Made by a program: the position numbers and the translations under genes. The notes below the pieces were generated by a model. That model made no database searches. It had not been told where the DNA came from and saw only the letters and a list, made by a program, of their open reading frames with translations. DNA of 64,000 nucleotides from Nostoc sp. XA010 (GTDB taxonomy: Bacteria > Cyanobacteriota > Cyanobacteriia > Cyanobacteriales > Nostocaceae), in assembly GCF_020829625.1 (NCBI RefSeq), contig NZ_JAIVFX010000002.1:310001-374000 (forward strand), given 5' to 3'. Of this stretch, positions 63,388-64,000 are shown one piece after another (the first letter of the stretch is position 1; each line of letters opens with the position of its first letter).

Positions 63388-63537
63388 TGTTTTATTTGTG
63401 GAAAACCTTTGCGCTTTGATACTTCTGCTCCTAATCTATGGGCGACAGTGGAACAAGGCTACCTTGAAGTAGCTCTCAAGGAAGGATTGGGTGAGTTTAA
63501 CGGCAGTGGCTATTTTACCCTGAGCGTTAGCCCCTAG
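63388..63537 (+). pseudogene. C-terminal fragment of an unidentified gene
   Basis: A start-less frame after a stop reads GKPLRFDTSAPNLWATVEQG, then YLEVALKEGLGEFNGSGYFT and LSVSP with a stop. It has protein-like composition. The upstream portion is disrupted by a dispersed repeat, so it is probably a decayed gene. Confidence 0.4.
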
Positions 63538-63659
63538 CTTAATTTTCCAGACTGCACAGTTATTTTTGCCCTGCTGCATTAATATGTCAAAATAAAAATA
63601 CCCGATACATCAAGGTGAGCGATCGCTCCAAAAGCTAGATTAAAGGATTGACCTGAGCA

Positions 63660-64000
63660 ATGGCAGACCCAACCAATCACAATCAAGCGGGAGAAGTAGC
63701 TCCCAGCACAGTTGACCAGCAAGCTCCCAGTGTGGCTGAAGAACACGCTCCTAGTACAGACTCACCGGAAGCTACAGACCTTCCTACTGCTAACGCACCA
63801 GATCCTAAAGCTGCAAACCCCGAAGATAACCCTAATGCTGCTAAACCAGCTGCTGCATCACCCAAGCGAGAAAAACCCGCCGCAGCCGCAACCGGAGAAA
63901 AACCCGCAGCCGCAGCTAAAGCCGCCAAAAAGGAAAAAGCCCCATCTGTTGAAGATAAGCCATTTGTCGAGTTCATCGAGCAAGACTACTTGCCAGCTTT
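63660..64000 (+). CDS. DUF2996-like protein, truncated by window end
   Basis: The ATG at 63660 opens a frame that stays open to the end (113 codons seen). The first 95 residues are Ala/Pro/Glu/Lys-rich and disordered-looking (ADPTNHNQAGEVAPSTVDQQ at the start). The last part seen, PSVEDKPFVEFIEQDYLPA, matches the beginning of the DUF2996 domain as I remember it. The function is unknown. The opposite-strand frame at 63683-63976 is a shadow of the repeated Ala-Pro codons. Confidence 0.75.
   Translation, partial: MADPTNHNQAGEVAPSTVDQQAPSVAEEHAPSTDSPEATDLPTANAPDPKAANPEDNPNAAKPAAASPKREKPAAAATGEKPAAAAKAAKKEKAPSVEDKPFVEFIEQDYLPA

Larger units (their letters stand above)
62612..63659. other. Long gap with repeats and a gene fragment
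   Basis: It contains a 14-bp inverted repeat at 63222-63273, a dispersed repeat near 63344-63368 and the fragment at 63388-63537. The rest is AT-rich without supported genes. Confidence 0.55.

Noticed and set aside
63683..63976. Ala/Gly-rich minus-strand frame
   Set aside because: It is the shadow of the Ala/Pro-rich start of the DUF2996-like gene.
1..64000. tRNA, rRNA, tmRNA or riboswitch genes
   Set aside because: Scanning by eye for the T-arm GGTTC-type motifs and known riboswitch cores gave nothing that folds; a covariance-model search would be decisive.

Overview
The window looks like chromosome from a filamentous, heterocyst-forming cyanobacterium of the Nostoc/Anabaena type. The octamer GCGATCGC (HIP1) recurs throughout. 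The gaps carry the short dispersed palindromic repeats and short tandem repeats (TCATTTG-type heptamers, CCCCTGCT-type runs) typical of that group. The gene content fits as well: a fraC-fraD-fraE filament-integrity operon, a Mo-nitrogenase C-terminal-domain protein, a PEP-CTERM protein, pentapeptide repeats, a cyanobacteriochrome-type GAF protein, and several cyanobacteria-specific DUF families (3386, 3326, 2996). No rRNA, tRNA, CRISPR array or prophage was seen.

Layout. 0-5 kb: a DUF3386 protein, a pentapeptide-repeat protein and fraCDE on the minus strand. 5-9 kb: a tandem-duplicated corrinoid adenosyltransferase-like protein, a REC-GGDEF diguanylate cyclase and a decayed hybrid histidine kinase. 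9-11 kb: two small hypothetical genes, a CIRCE-like operator and a TnpB remnant. 11-17 kb: a di-heme MauG-type cytochrome, a short-chain dehydrogenase and a RarA fusion protein. 17-23 kb: a repeat- and IS-scarred accessory zone with a PEP-CTERM protein, a PepE peptidase, a thioredoxin-like secreted protein, at least four IS remnants, a MITE-like element and an unusual 42-bp alternating inverted-repeat array. 23-26 kb: ferredoxin, a 59-residue protein, DUF3326 and a CPBP protease. 26-34.6 kb: a four-GAF membrane protein with two DXCF-type domains, purN, an orphan sugar permease, a nuclease, a ferritin-like protein with an HxlR regulator, and a three-gene operon with two vWA proteins. 35-41 kb: a multi-PAS histidine kinase, obgE, a Mo-nitro_C protein and a glutamate-cysteine ligase-like enzyme. 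41.8-46.3 kb: a stress group (low-temperature-induced-type secreted protein, Dps, a ChaB-domain protein, the TIGR02587/TIGR02588 pair, CsbD). 46-64 kb: a Uma2 protein, mutL, an adenosine-deaminase-family protein, a glycosidase-like/aspartic-protease-like fusion, mnmG, an M15 peptidase, a NYN-domain protein, and a DUF2996-like gene cut by the window end.

How genes work together. FraC, FraD and FraE act at the septa between cells. Dps, ChaB, CsbD and the low-temperature-type protein form a stress and iron-protection group. The c-di-GMP cyclase, the PAS kinase and the GAF protein are signal-input parts. The dominant theme is repeat-driven remodelling: dispersed repeats sit in gaps and also inside open reading frames (the PAS kinase, mutL, the fraD 3' end), and several transposase genes are reduced to N- or C-terminal stubs.

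The most unusual items are the DXCF GAF protein that lacks an output domain, the GHL10/aspartic-protease-like fusion, the alternating inverted-repeat satellite at 21.5 kb, and the near-consensus CIRCE operator upstream of an uncharacterised small gene. All functional calls rest on reading motifs and on family memory; no database search was run.
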